Assembly: GCF_900176425.1 (NCBI RefSeq)
Contig: NZ_FWXS01000010.1
Span: forward strand, 62,001-126,000
Reading direction: 5' to 3'
DNA length: 64,000 bases
DNA from: Moheibacter sediminis
GTDB lineage: Bacteria > Bacteroidota > Bacteroidia > Flavobacteriales > Weeksellaceae
Below the pieces are notes generated by a model. That model ran no database searches. It was not told where the DNA came from and saw nothing but the letters and a program-made list of their open reading frames with translations. The position numbers and the translations under genes are program-made. The stretch's first letter is position 1, and each line of letters begins with the position of its first letter. Positions 63,577 to 64,000 of this stretch are shown in pieces.

Positions 63577-64000
63577 TTAATTCTTAATCAAATTGCAACG
63601 AAATTTTTCATTGTAAATGAATGATGCAGGAAAATTTCTTTTGGCTTTATTAAGTGTTGAGGAAGCATCATTTCTCGATTCAAAATATCCGACATAAACT
63701 TTATAATCAGGTGAATGATACACGATGTTTGAATATAAATTAGGAAACAATTGTTTGGCTTCTTTCAATTTCTGATCCGCTTCCGAACGGTTTTTGCTGT
63801 AAAAAATTTGAACACGGGCACCGTCGCAGAATTCCTTTATAGGTGGTGGAGGCAGTGCAGGAGTTTCACAAACCGCATTGGCTTTTTCCATCATTAATTT
63901 CTGCAAACTTTCTTCATACTCAATCGTCAGGTTTCCGTAAGTTTCGGAAACATAATTGGTTTGCGCCACCGCAATTGAACTGATAAAAACAAATATACTT
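63577..64000 (-). CDS. SPOR-domain secreted protein (5' end missing)
   Basis: The frame is open to the right edge of the window, so the start lies beyond it. The visible part begins inside a signal peptide (SIFVFISSIAVAQ) and continues TNYVSETYGN. The GTG at 63967-63969 is in frame but falls in the signal sequence, so it is not the start. The C-terminal 75 residues (RVQIFYSKNRSEADQKLKEA ... YKVYVGYFESRNDASSTLNKAKRNFP) are a SPOR domain, which binds denuded peptidoglycan. An envelope or division role is likely. Confidence 0.85.
   Translation of the reverse strand, partial: SIFVFISSIAVAQTNYVSETYGNLTIEYEESLQKLMMEKANAVCETPALPPPPIKEFCDGARVQIFYSKNRSEADQKLKEAKQLFPNLYSNIVYHSPDYKVYVGYFESRNDASSTLNKAKRNFPASFIYNEKFRCNLIKN

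Noticed and set aside
63577-63969. GTG at 63967-63969 as start of the SPOR protein
   Set aside because: The frame stays open upstream and the residues before it continue a signal peptide, so the true start is outside the window.

Overview
The window looks like chromosomal DNA of a low-GC (clearly AT-rich) member of the Bacteroidota, most likely class Flavobacteriia. The evidence is: many type IX secretion (T9SS) C-terminal sorting domains, a SusC/SusD pair, DUF4295 next to ribosomal protein L33, DUF4197 and head-GIN proteins, TAnnTTTG promoter boxes, A-rich leaders without Shine-Dalgarno sequences, and the pyrG-yidC arrangement. I cannot name genus or species. Almost all of the window is coding. 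No gene-free stretch exceeds 300 bases and I see no tRNA, rRNA, CRISPR array, insertion sequence or phage gene.

Region by region. (1) 1-11.6 kb: a cluster of extracytoplasmic thioredoxin-fold proteins. It holds two Omp28-like lipoproteins, two Omp28-like T9SS cargo proteins, two TlpA-like proteins, a DUF6029 putative outer-membrane barrel and one small T9SS cargo, with lysine 6-aminotransferase inserted. (2) 11.6-15 kb: DUF4197 and a PcrA/UvrD helicase. (3) 15-28.3 kb: a polysaccharide utilisation locus that fits laminarin (beta-1,3-glucan). Its genes are a membrane-spanning sensor-regulator, SusC, SusD, a PKD surface glycan-binding lipoprotein, a GH16 endoglucanase lipoprotein and a GH3 beta-glucosidase. 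(4) 28.3-33.8 kb: chorismate synthase, a 36-residue membrane protein, OxyR, an EamA transporter, Dps, a VanY-like peptidase and a head-GIN protein. (5) 33.8-41.4 kb: two very large secreted proteins (T9SS type B and type A) and a small plug-like protein. (6) 41.4-47.8 kb: peptidase T, HMG-CoA lyase-like protein, two periplasmic foldases, FtsY and the L28-L33-DUF4295 operon. (7) 48-64 kb: T9SS cargo genes interleaved with Lnt, SRP RNA, PyrG, YidC, DoxX, a TPR-HTH membrane regulator, DnaG and a SPOR protein that runs off the right edge.

How the parts fit: extracellular glucan would be bound and cut at the surface by the PKD and GH16 lipoproteins, imported by SusCD, and finished by GH3, under control of the adjacent one-component regulator. 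A set of direct repeats upstream of susC is a candidate operator. Protein export is the second theme (FtsY, SRP RNA, YidC, Lnt, SurA-like foldases and nine T9SS cargos). The most unusual content is the concentration of six secreted or periplasmic CxxC thioredoxin-fold proteins in 11 kb, and a DnaG primase in which all four zinc-ligand positions are replaced.
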